A stretch of 64,000 nucleotides of DNA from Ctena decussata (taxonomy: Eukaryota; Mollusca; Bivalvia; Lucinida; Lucinidae): contig OZ022509.1 in the NCBI GenBank assembly GCA_963989385.1, positions 76,964,667-77,028,666 on the forward strand, in the 5' to 3' direction. Shown in pieces: positions 1 through 9,650 of the stretch. Each line of letters begins with the position of its first letter. The first letter of the stretch is position 1. Made by a program: the position numbers and the translations under genes. The notes below the pieces were generated by a model. It made no database searches, was not told the origin of the DNA, and saw only the letters and a list, made by a program, of their open reading frames with translations.

Positions 1-2
1 AC

Positions 3-405
3 ATAAAAGACAAACATCTCGAGAAGCTTAGTTGCGAGTTCTGCTCGTTCAAGGTGCCAAAGGGAAGGCAGGCACGGTTGGAAAAGCACATGTTAACGAA
101 GCACCACTTTCCGGTTCCAGCAGCATTCCAGAGACCAGAGGCCAGACCCCAGCCGGTGAAGGAGGAGATTGTGACCGCTACTAGGGTTGATTTTGATGTA
201 ACCCCATGCCGAGTCAAGGCCCTACCCCTTTGCCCGACTACACCCACCCTTTTTCCTGTGGAGGAGCCGGATGTTTCTGGCATTCCTGTGATCCACTTGC
301 CTGACTCCCCTATACAAATTCCTACCCGTAGCTCAACCTCTTTGTTGGATGAGCTGCCCTTTTTCCCGCCTCCGGCTGTGGCTGAGGGCATCCCCATCCC
401 TGCTG

Positions 406-436
<31 letters not shown>

Positions 437-1012
437 ACCGAAGCAGAGGCCTCAAGTCCTGTGGCCCCTTCTCCTATTATGGAAGGTGAAAGGCTCACCA
501 TTCCAGCGGCTACAAACTTGCCGTCCCCAGCTACCGCGGAAGCCCTAACCATTCCAGACCTAGAAACCTCAACCCCGGAGGTGCTGGCGGCTGTGGCTTC
601 CATTATGCCTCAATTGGAATCTGAGGCATCACCTGAACTTTGTCCGGACCAACCTGTTTCCGCCCCAACTGATATCGTGGTGGAAGCTTGCCGGGCAATT
701 CCACCGGAAACACTTGAAGCCCACCCAGTTCCGGCGGATTATCAAACAGCCCCAGCGGATCTTAACGATCCACGTTAGTTTTTTCATGGCGCCCCCAGTG
801 TGTTTGAGGATGATTCCTTGAACGCACGCCTCATACGTGAGGCAAGGGAACGTGCCTTGGGTACACGGTACGGGAGCTACCGAGTGGAGTTCACCGCCAT
901 GAATATCTTTTGCGTTCAGAAAAGGGAGATGGTGACTCTGCCCGATGGGACAGAATACTCCCTCACCTCTTACTGGTGTGAGGAGCCCACCCCCATCTCC
1001 GAGGTCAATTAG
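3..1012 (+). pseudogene. C2H2 zinc-finger/proline-rich protein, 3' part, disrupted
   Basis: The frame is open from the window edge, so the 5' part lies outside. The first ~25 codons give one C2H2 finger (C-X2-C-X14-H-X4-H, starting CEFC and ending HMLTKH), which suggests nucleic-acid binding. A long proline-rich, low-complexity stretch follows. A run of 28 C at 409-436 interrupts it, and the sensible frame shifts from phase 0 to phase 2 across the run: downstream phase 2 continues with the same P/E/T/A-rich composition. Phase 2 is stopped by TAG at 776-778, then stays open to 1012 and encodes a compact charged C-terminus containing RLIREARERALGTRYG. I do not recognise the C-terminal domain. 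The frame shift could be a homopolymer length error in the assembly, but the TAG would still break the frame. It may be the last exon of a gene or a member of a repeated family. Confidence 0.5.
409..436. repeat. poly-C homopolymer, 28 nt
   Basis: An uninterrupted run of 28 C inside the proline-rich frame. It encodes polyproline and coincides with the change of reading phase. Confidence 0.95.
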
Positions 1013-1061
1013 TGGACCTCTTAACCCTTTTGATTCCCTAAGGTAAATGGAGAATTGGAAA

Positions 1062-1203
1062 ATGGTTAGTTGTTTTGCATTTGACGGCTCTTTGAGACAG
1101 TCTTTCAGTCTATATCGAGCCGTCTCCCAGAGAGAGGGGTAAAGAAACAAGAGAAAAAATTATCAAAACAACACCCACCCGCACATACTGAAAGCACAGC
1201 ATT
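1062..1203 (-). repeat. AACC-tailed 235-bp repeat, partial reverse copy
   Basis: Matches the reverse complement of the 235-bp element seen complete at 23001-23235 and 36461-36695. The shared blocks are GAGACAGTCTTTCAGTCTAT, the CCGTCTCCCAGAGAG segment and CCCACCCGCAC. The promoter-side end is missing. From 1204 to 1520 I see no further feature. Confidence 0.6.
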
Positions 1204-1520
1204 AGAATAACAACCATTGAACCCATACATATTATGGCCTGAAGGTTGTCTGTCAGGTAGACGTAGATACTTTAAAAATCATGTTGTTTTGTTTGGCATA
1301 TTAATCTGGTTTAAAGGCTCCTCTTTGTAAGACGCATAAACTTGCATATGCGACAGAGAAAGAGCGGAAAACAATCTCAAAGCATTATGCAGTCTGACCA
1401 GGATGTTGCTGATTATGAAACCTTAATAAGACTATGAAGGACAAAGTCTGTGTTTTCCCATTATTAGACAGAGATTCAGTTTTGCCACAAATTTGAATTG
1501 TGCTTGCGGTGGCTGCTGAG

Positions 1521-1695
1521 GCGTCCGCGTAGCCAAGTGGTTAGCGCTACCGACCTTCGATCACAGGGTCGCGGGTTCGCGTCCAGCTGGAGACGAGATT
1601 CTGTTCGAGCCTAACCGGTGCTTCGTTGCGCAGAACCCTTCATAATAACGTTTGCGTCGTCTTGATATGACTGAAATATTGCTGAAAAGAATTTC
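1521..1695 (+). mobile_element. tRNA-derived SINE, diverged copy
   Basis: The head looks like a serine/leucine-type tRNA, with an A-box-like TAGCCAAGTGGTTAGCGC and a B-box-like GGGTTCGCGTCC about 40 bp downstream. The tail includes TGATATGACTGAAATA, also found after the SINE palindrome near 8600. Box spacing is right for RNA polymerase III, but acceptor-stem pairing is poor, so this is a retroposon and not a tRNA gene. Confidence 0.6.
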
Positions 1696-1760
1696 ATCAA
1701 TTTATCCAGTTTGGTTTGGATACTCGTTTTGATACACTCTACATAAACCCTTGCCTTTTT

Positions 1761-4343
1761 AGCTCACCTGAGCACGAAGTGCTCAAGGTGAGGTATTGTG
1801 ATCAGTCTTTGTCCGTCGTCCGGCGTCAACTTTTGCTTTAAACGACTTCTCCTCCAAATCTGCTGGACGGATTTTGACATAATTCCACAGAAATGTTTCT
1901 TGGGGGACTCTCTACCAAAATTGACCAAACGGTTCCGCTTCACTGAACAATATGGCCACCAGAGCTGATAATAGAAAAACCTTTAAACAACTTCTCCTCC
2001 AAAACTGCTGGACAGATTTTGAAATAATTTCACAGAAATGTTCCTTAGGAGGCCCTCTACCAAATTGCTCAAACGGTTCCGCTCCACTGAACAATTTGGT
2101 CGCCAGAGCTAAAAATAGAGAAACCTTTCAACAACTTCTTCTCCAAAACTGCTTGGCAGATTTTGAAATAATTTCACAGAAATATTTCTTAAGAGGCCCT
2201 ATACCAAAATTGCTCAAACGGTTCCGCTCCGCTAAACAAAATGGCCGCCAGAGCTAAAAATAGAAAACCTTTAAACGATTTCATCTCCAAAATTGCTGGG
2301 CAGATTTTGAAATAATTTCACAGAAATGTTCCTTAGGAGACCCTCTACCAAAATTGCTCAAAAGGTTCCGCTCCACTGAATAAAATGGCCACCAGAGCTA
2401 AAAAATAGAAAAAACCTTCAAACAACTTCTCATCCAAAACTGCTTAACAGATTTTGAAATAATTTCATAGAAATGTTCCTTAGGGGACCCTCTACCAAAT
2501 TTGCTAAAACGGTTCCGCTCCGCTGAACAAAAACAACTTCTCATCCAAAACTGCTTAACAGATTTTGAAATAATTTCACAGAAATGTTCCTTAGGGGACC
2601 CTCTACCAAATTTGCTAAAACGGTTCCGCTCCGCTGAACAAAATGGCCGCCAGAGCTGAAAATAGAAAAACAGCTCCTCCAAAAACTGCTGGGCAGATTT
2701 TGAAATGATTTCACATAATTGTTCCCAAGGAGTCCCGCAACCAAAATTGCTCTACCAGTTCCGCTACGCTGAATAATATGGCCGCCAGAGCTAAAAATAG
2801 AAAAACCTTTAAACGACTTCGCCTTCAAAACTGCTGGGAAGATTTTGAAATAATTTCACAGAAATGTTCCTTAGGAGACCCGCAACCAAAATTGCTCTAC
2901 CAGTTCCGCTACGCTGAATAATATGGCCGCCAGAGCTAAAAATAGAAAAACCTTTAAACGACTTCGCCTCCAAAACTGCTGGGAAGATTTTGAAATAATT
3001 TCACAGAAATGTTCCTTAGGAGACCCTCTACCATAATTGCTATAATGATTCCGCTCCGCTGAACAAAATGGCCACCAGAGCTAAAAATAGAAAAACCTTT
3101 AAACGACAGCTCCTTTGAAGCCAATGGCTCGATTTCAAAATAATTTCACAGAAGCGTTTGACTCATGGTCCTGGTTGGTTGGTTGATTTGATGCTTAACG
3201 TCCACGGTAAACAACTAAGGTCATGTCGGGACGGTCAGTTAACCTAACCACACTATTCCTGGGCAGGCTTAGACCTCCTAAGCGGTTAACCAGTACTAAG
3301 TGCACATACTTTCGCCAGTAACTGACAACTGCCCTTCTTGAATCAGCGGAAGGAGAAACGAAAGTATGTGGCCAGACCGGGATTCGAACCCAGGACCTCT
3401 GACTTACGACTCATGGTCCTGAACAAATTTGCTAAAATGGTTCCACTCCACAGAACAAAATGGCCGCCAGAGCTAAAAATAGAAACAAATCTTAGAATGA
3501 CTCAGAGGGAACAGTTACGATCCAGTCATCATGAAACTTGGTCAAAATGTTTATCTAAATGAAATCTAGACCAACTTTGAAACTGGGTCGTGTGGGGTCA
3601 AAAACTATGTCACTAGGTCAAATACTAGAAAAACCTTGTGCATACTCTAGAGGGCACAGTTATGATCCAATATTCATGAAACTTTGGCAGAATGTTTATC
3701 TTTATGAAATCTAGACCAAGTTTGAATCTGATTCTTGTTGGGTCAGAATCTACGTCACAAGGTCAAATCTTAGAACAACGTTGTGTACACTCTTTAGGGC
3801 ACAGTTATGACATAATCTACATGAAACTTTGTCAGAATGTTTATTTTTATGAAATCTAGACCGGATTTTAAACTGGGCCCTGTCAGGTCAAAAACTAGGT
3901 CACGAGGTCAGTTCTAAGAACAACATGTGAACGCTTTAGAGGACACAGTTTTGTTCTAATCTTCATGAAAGTTTGTCAAAACGTTTATCTCCAACAAATC
4001 GAGACCAAGGATGCAACTTGTTCATGTCGGGTCAATTACTAGGTCACTAGGTCAAACATTAGAAAAAACATTGTTTACGATCTAGAGGGCACAGTTTTGA
4101 TACGATATTCATGAAACTTTGTCAGAATGTTTATATCCAAGAAATCTAGACCAGGTTTGAAACTGGGTCATGTGGGGTCAAAAACAAGGTCATTAGGTTA
4201 AACCATTAAAACCTAAGGTACACAATAAAGGGTTCATTTTCCATTGAATCTTTGTGAAACTCTGTCGTACGTATGGATGTCTCTGAGGTAAAGTTCACAG
4301 GATACTCAGGTGAGCGATCCAGAGCCATCACGACCCTCTTGTT
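1761..4343 (+). mobile_element. hairpin-capped non-autonomous element (HINE/pearl-like), copy 1
   Basis: The left end is a hairpin (AGCTCACCTGAGCACGAAGT pairing with GCTCAAGGTGAG). The right end is CAGGTGAGCGATCC followed by an imperfect GCC/GGC hairpin and CCCTCTTGTT. Inside are two unrelated tandem arrays, both with a period near 145 bp. About eight monomers at 1835-3160 and 3420-3480 contain ATTTTGAAATAATTTCACAG and ATGGCCGCCAGAGCT. About five monomers at 3490-4240 contain GGGCACAGTT and AGGTCACTAGGTCA-type blocks. A SINE is inserted at 3174. Caps with a hairpin at each end and no coding capacity fit Helentron-associated elements of bivalves. I infer the class; a database match would decide it. 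Confidence 0.6.
3174..3407 (-). mobile_element. tRNA-Lys-like SINE, 5'-truncated, inserted in copy 1
   Basis: Reverse copy of the SINE that is complete at 41113-41379. It starts at the (AACC)-type tail and ends inside the anticodon-loop region of the tRNA-like head. It is flanked by a 14-bp direct repeat, GACTCATGGTCCTG, at 3160-3173 and 3408-3421, a clear target-site duplication. The truncation is at the SINE's 5' end, as expected from incomplete reverse transcription. Confidence 0.85.
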
Positions 4344-5522
4344 TTTTAATTTCTTATAATGTCAAAGTATAACAAGATAAGGGGACAACATAATTTAAAA
4401 TGGAAGAAAAAAAATTAAACAAAATTAAAGTAAAATGAAAAGAACGAAAACAACAAATACAGGACTTGAACCACTGATTTGCGGCATCTTGTCTAATGTT
4501 CTAATACTGCATAAGCTGAACCAGTGGACTACTTTGTAATATGCCGAAATGGTTGTAAATGGTAATATATAAAAGTGTTGTGAACGTTACGGAAAGAGCC
4601 GACTTTTTCCGCGACAAGCTGCTCAACCTATTTCAAGGTTTGGTCCAAAATTAAAAGTGCACTGACACGACAGTAAACAAAATTTGATCTGTATTTATAT
4701 TTTCATTGTATAGCTGGCGCAAATTGACCTGTCTCTTTGACCCCTCATTTAAATATATTAGTAGGTTCAGTTGATTTCACAGATAGGGATGCATGAATTA
4801 TAAAACAAACTTAAGGCCATCATTTAAAAATACGTTTGTTGAGCTCCAATGCAGACTTAGCTGGATCGGTAGGTTGTGAGGAATTTTTTTTTTTCGGGTG
4901 CCACAAAGTACTGGTTGCGACTAAAATACATTTGCAAATAGTGCAGACCCGAATCAAAGTATTTCTTAAGAGCAGTCTGGTCATGGTCAACAGTGTTTGC
5001 CATTTTACACTGACAGTCTTAACTCCGTGCAGCAGCCGTTACCCAATTTAAAGTTGACATTTACATGTATTATGATTAAATATTACTACATACGAAAAAA
5101 AGATGGGAAGGCCACAAAGGCCAAATCTTGGATAGTATGGAATGCAGCAAACAGAATTTTTATCGTGGCCTTACACATAATGAATCCTCTCAAGATTCAC
5201 GAGCATTTCTACCAGAAATGAATTACTTCATGCAATTGTGAATAGTTTACAAGATATACTTGCATAAACCTAAAGACGTCTTGCCCATGTTAATAGTGGG
5301 CACAACTGTATGGGGTTGGTACAAATAAAGTTTATCATTTCTCAATAGGACTTTTGATTCGGGGACGATAATGCTATGCATTCAAGAAGACATAATTCGT
5401 TTTAATCGCTTAATTGCAAACAGAAGCAACTGCAAAAGCATACGCCTCAAGGGGGGTTCAAAACCTGGGCGGGGAGAGGAGGAATGGATGGAAAAAGTGA
5501 AGTTTTACTTCCTTTTAGACAG
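4344..5522. other. AT-rich intergenic sequence
   Basis: No convincing coding region or element end. The segment near 4711-4735 (TATAGCTGGCGCAAATTGAC and following) recurs inverted near 13236-13262, so a dispersed repeat fragment is present. Confidence 0.4.
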
Positions 5523-5682
5523 AATTTAAGTCATATCAGGACGATTGGTGGGTGATAATGAAAGGCTGTGTGCAATTGAACCCCGTTTACGATCGAAAAG
5601 ATTCCCGTCTCCAGCGGGACTCCAACCAGGGGCCACTAGATCAGCAGACCACCGCTTAACCTACTGAGCTACCGGGGTTCCT
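5523..5682 (-). mobile_element. tRNA-derived SINE, reverse copy
   Basis: Reverse complement of the SINE at 38337-38550. The tRNA-like head at the right contains AGCTCAGTAGGTTAAGCGG read on the minus strand. The body includes the AACCCCGTTTACGATCG block also seen in the palindrome at 8443-8565. Confidence 0.7.
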
Positions 5683-5696
5683 GGACGTGTGTGTCT

Positions 5697-5735
5697 GACA
5701 GAGAGACAGAGAGAGAGACAGAGAGAGAGAGAGAG
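5697..5735. repeat. (GA)n microsatellite
   Basis: Imperfect GA/GACA dinucleotide run next to the SINE head. The stretch 5736-6588 holds only a short (CT)n near 5995 and no supported gene. Confidence 0.85.
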
Positions 5736-6588
5736 TTGCATTCTACATCTTAATAGCATGTTACCCAAAGTGAGCATACAATGTAAAGATACATAAAGAG
5801 ATACAGGGATAGTGTATTACATCCATCTACGTATCTGGATATTATTTCAACGTCGTCATGATTCATGATACGGTAAACAATACCATATGTGAAAAAGTAA
5901 GCATCTTAACTTATTCAACATCTTGCCTCAACCTACTGCATGATGGTCGTGTTTGCAACGTTTCCATTCATCTAAGCTGAAAATTGAATGCATACTCTCT
6001 CTCTCTCTCGTAACCAGCTCTGAAATCAAACATTCATAAAAATGATTATATGATAAAATTTGGGCGATTTTCCATACAGCATAGTTACGAGCCGAAACTC
6101 CCTGATATTTGGAAATCGAAAGCAACACGCTCTGTAAATATCTAAGGCTCTTTTCTATGGCTAGTTCTACAATGCCGAACGTAATTGGCCCTATTTACAT
6201 TTCTCGTTTATATCGGACATTTTCTATTTTTATTTTTCGTTGGCCTTATTACGTTCTACCGACGTCAAAAAATAATGCGTAGCAAATCAATTACTTGAGG
6301 TTAAACTGTATTGCTTACCGCTGCGATACAGGAATCACTACCAGCAACCTATCTAACCCCTATTTATCTATATATTGTGATTTTCATATCAGGATCTTTG
6401 GTAAAGTCTTCGAATACATCCAGAAGCTTCAATTGTACTTTCACTTTACTGCCATCTTGTTATTCTCCAAAGCGCGTGAGCACGTGAACTTTGGTTGAAT
6501 GCAAAATAATAATTTCATTTTCATTTCTTGAACGAAACGAAATATCTAAGCATTTATCGTACCAATAAAATATGATCCTTATAACAGG

Positions 6589-6850
6589 TTGGTATACTAT
6601 CTATATCTATGCACTCGACATCGAAACGCCACGTCGACCCGACGCCTAACTGTCCTTGGACAATCACCAGTAAACAATTCGGATTCTGATCCGATCTTTT
6701 TTTCTGTTCCCGTCTTCTGTGCGCCCCACCCAATCGTTCCCCGACTGATTGGACTGTGTCACAAGAAAACATACCTTCCGACATGTGCGACCCGACTCAA
6801 CTTCGGACTTGCCTGCGCAGCAGAGTCTAGACTGGACGATGTTTATGTAA
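6589..6850 (+). repeat. diverged dispersed repeat, forward copy
   Basis: Shares ordered blocks with the reverse complement of 9110-9360: a TATCTATGCnCtCGACATCG block, then TTCTGTTCCCG, CACCCAATC and CCTGCGC. The 102-codon open frame here is not conserved in the other copy, so I do not call it a gene. From 6850 to 7915 I see no gene, only a short inverted repeat near 7231-7248 and 7424-7441. Confidence 0.5.
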
Positions 6851-7916
6851 CCCAGGCTCCGTATATACCATATACGAACGGAAAAGTCACTAACTAGACT
6901 GCGCCATTGCGTTTAACATGTAGCATGAAAGTAATTGTTTTGGTTGGTAAGACTGACGTCCTGCTGTATCAGTGCACGGTCCTTAGGACCGTTTACCGAC
7001 GCTAGTGAGACGTTCATGGAAGTTTGGTGCCATCTGAAGAACAATAATTTTATTACTCTTTGGTACAGTTTTGTTGACCTTGCATCGTATTGAGAAATTA
7101 GAAATTACATCTGCATATGTTTTGAACGATGATATTATCAGCCCAGAAAGTGCCTCGTGCCGACCTTAATGCAATGGCCAGATGTTTTTTTACACTGTTG
7201 GTGCAACGGTTGTTTCGGGTTTGAGTCATAGGTGGTGATATCATACCTGTGATCATCAGGGAGGAAAGGGAAAAAGAAAACTGAAAAAAGTCACAGTACC
7301 ATTACAAAGTCTATGTTTATAGGTTAATAGGTATGATGTCGAAAAAAAAGATAAATAAAATAAAAAAGTAAAAAAAAATGCCCCCCCCCCTGCCTTTCAC
7401 CCCTTGAGGGCCACAGGTATGATACCACCGCCTGTGTTTTAAAAGTATCTAAAAATAACTGATATGTAAGATTATCATTTTGTAATCGCTTAATTGGTAA
7501 CAGCCGTACCGTTTCATCGGTGACTCTTGATGGACGATGAAGTGTTCTTTCTTTTTCTTTCCCTCAAAGTAAAGTGCCTTCTGGGAACTTACACAGGAGA
7601 CGTCTGCACGTATCTGCGTTACATTGTTTTGAAACGTTAATAGCCCAGAGAGTTGTTAGCCCGTTGACGCAAAGCCATGACGATTTTGCAAATGCGTAGC
7701 ACTATGTCGATGCAATGTACTAGTGACTTGACGTCGACATGGTTATGGTGATGTTTGGGGATCAAGTGTCTTAAGGGTATAACCTATATCTTCCTTTAAA
7801 AGGGAATTAACTATTTCCAAATCTTTTTTAGGTGTACTCATTCTCATTTATCCTCCGTTTTTTTTGTCAAGTTCTCACAACGATGTCCCCATTGAAGCTT
7901 AACGGAACGAATCCAT

Positions 7917-8440
7917 GCACTGTAATTTTTTTAGTAAATTTACGGTAGAGTAACTGGCAACCATGGAGTTGCCAGTCCATTTCCCGTAAAAAAATGCAGG
8001 AGTAGGATAGAATATAACAGGTGTTGTTTTGGTCTTTTATTCCTTCAATACAATAAAGGTATTTTCGAGTGCGGCCAGTTAACATAACACTGCCATGTCA
8101 TAATTTTCAACTATATTCTACAGGCAGACGCCCGTAAAATAACGGCCAATGAACTGTATACTGAAAAAACAAAATACGTAGATACGTAGAATAACTGCAC
8201 TGTAAAAAATTCCGTAAATTTTATGGTAGAATGCCTGGCAACCAGCTGTCAGTCCATTGCCCGTTATTTTACGGACGCACGTTAACATTGGCAGGAATCA
8301 TCACGCATAGAAGGGTAGAATAAGACTGTTACTTTTCGGTCATATAGCTCTTCAACACTATTATAAATGTATTTTCGAGTGCGGTCAGTTAAAACAACTC
8401 TACCATATCGTGATTTCCACAAATGTTCTACAGGCAGACG
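7917..8440 (+). repeat. direct duplication, two ~215-245-bp units
   Basis: Units at about 7917-8132 and 8196-8440 share in order: ACTGTAA, TACGGTAGA, TGGCAACC, GTCCATT, TATTTTCGAGTGCGG, CAGTTAA and TCTACAGGCAGACGCC. They are diverged and contain no conserved frame. The second unit runs directly into the SINE palindrome. Confidence 0.7.
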
Positions 8441-8442
8441 CC

Positions 8443-8565
8443 AGGCTGTGGGCAATGGAACCCCGTTTACGGTAGGAAAGATTCTCGCCTCTAGCGGAAC
8501 TCGAACCCGGTCCGCTAGAAGCGAGAATCTTTCCTACCGTAAACGGGTGCCATTGCACACAGCCT
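8443..8565. repeat. near-perfect inverted repeat of SINE body
   Basis: Arms 8443-8498 and 8511-8565 are reverse complements with a few mismatches, around a 12-bp centre containing TCGAACCCGG. Each arm is the body of the tRNA-derived SINE seen at 5523 and 38337 (CCCGTTTACGGTAGGAAAG block). The right arm continues to about 8640 into the SINE tail. Confidence 0.85.
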
Positions 8566-9109
8566 TTCATTATCACATTCTCATCGCCATGATATGACTG
8601 AAATACTGTTGAAATGGACGTAAAATCGCAAGTCATCCAGGGAATTTATACGTTCAAGATGCGGAATACGCAGTGAAAAATCCCTGATAAGGAAAACTTA
8701 CTGTAAAGTTTTTGAAATTGTCCATAGGGTATGCGAGGCAATCCCCATTTACCCAGTCATTCTGCTTGTAATATCGGGTAACCGTTGATTAATCAGATAT
8801 AATTATTATTGCCGTCCTTCTTTTGTCTAGCTTTTAGACAGATTCAATTAAATTTCCCTGACATTTTTTTTACTTTTAATGTATCTGAAAGGCACTTTTT
8901 TCTTTTGGTTCATGAAATGAACAAGAGATAATCTTGATAAATTATTTATTTACTTTTTTTCCTCTCAAAATCAATGACCATTTTGGGCAGTTCGAACAGC
9001 CGCGTCATGACAAGACGTCCCTCCGGATATGTGCATTTAGCGAAGACTCAGATCAGCCTGTGCATCCGCCCTGTCTAATCGGCATATTTTCCCTTCAAAC
9101 ATGTTATTT

Positions 9110-9360
9110 AGGGAGTCTGGGCTACCCATTTGTCTGTACCCAGCAAATAGATTGCATGGAGGCGCAGGCGAGACTGAAGCCTCACTGGTCGCGTTAGTCC
9201 ATAGGCATGCTTTTTTGTGAGGCAGCCCAATGATTGTGTGTGATTGGGTGAGGTTGGAGGGCGGGAACAGAAAAGTAAGGAAACGAAAAAATTATGATGA
9301 TGCAACAGTAGGGCGTTGTTTCGATGTCGTGAGCATAGATAGACAGACTGAGGAGGCGAA
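9110..9360 (-). repeat. diverged dispersed repeat, reverse copy
   Basis: Counterpart of 6589-6850 on the other strand, sharing the same order of short blocks. 8650-9110 shows no gene. A stretch at 9040-9075 resembles the GCTCAGATCAGC block of the hairpin at 63718. Confidence 0.5.
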
Positions 9361-9371
9361 AACAGGAAAGG

Positions 9372-9372
<1 letters not shown>

Positions 9373-9402
<30 letters not shown>
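9373..9402. repeat. (AC)n microsatellite
   Basis: About 15 AC dinucleotides without interruption. Confidence 0.95.
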
Positions 9403-9405
<3 letters not shown>

Positions 9406-9650
9406 TTCTTTCGTCGTATGACGCTTTGCTCAGAATATCTAAATAGGGCTTCATTGCAAAAATAAATCCGTGTTTTACATATACCTTTGTGTCGTCATAA
9501 AATATTGGTTTTCCCAATATTTCATTCGGAACACTTTAGCTCTTGTCAAGTACCTGCAACAGACTGCCGCCAACGAATTTAAAAAAGGTGATATTAAGAA
9601 AGGTTTCTGGAACTTTTTGACAATAAAATGACGGTAGTTTACACATTTTT

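Noticed and set aside
322..603. Minus-strand glycine-rich frame opposite the poly-C run
   Set aside because: Shadow of the proline-rich plus-strand frame.
6589..6897. 102-codon frame with no stops
   Set aside because: The related repeat at 9110-9360 does not keep it, and composition is not protein-like.
9108..9421. Open frames with VCVCVC/HTHTHT runs
   Set aside because: They are produced by the (AC)n microsatellite and a diverged repeat.
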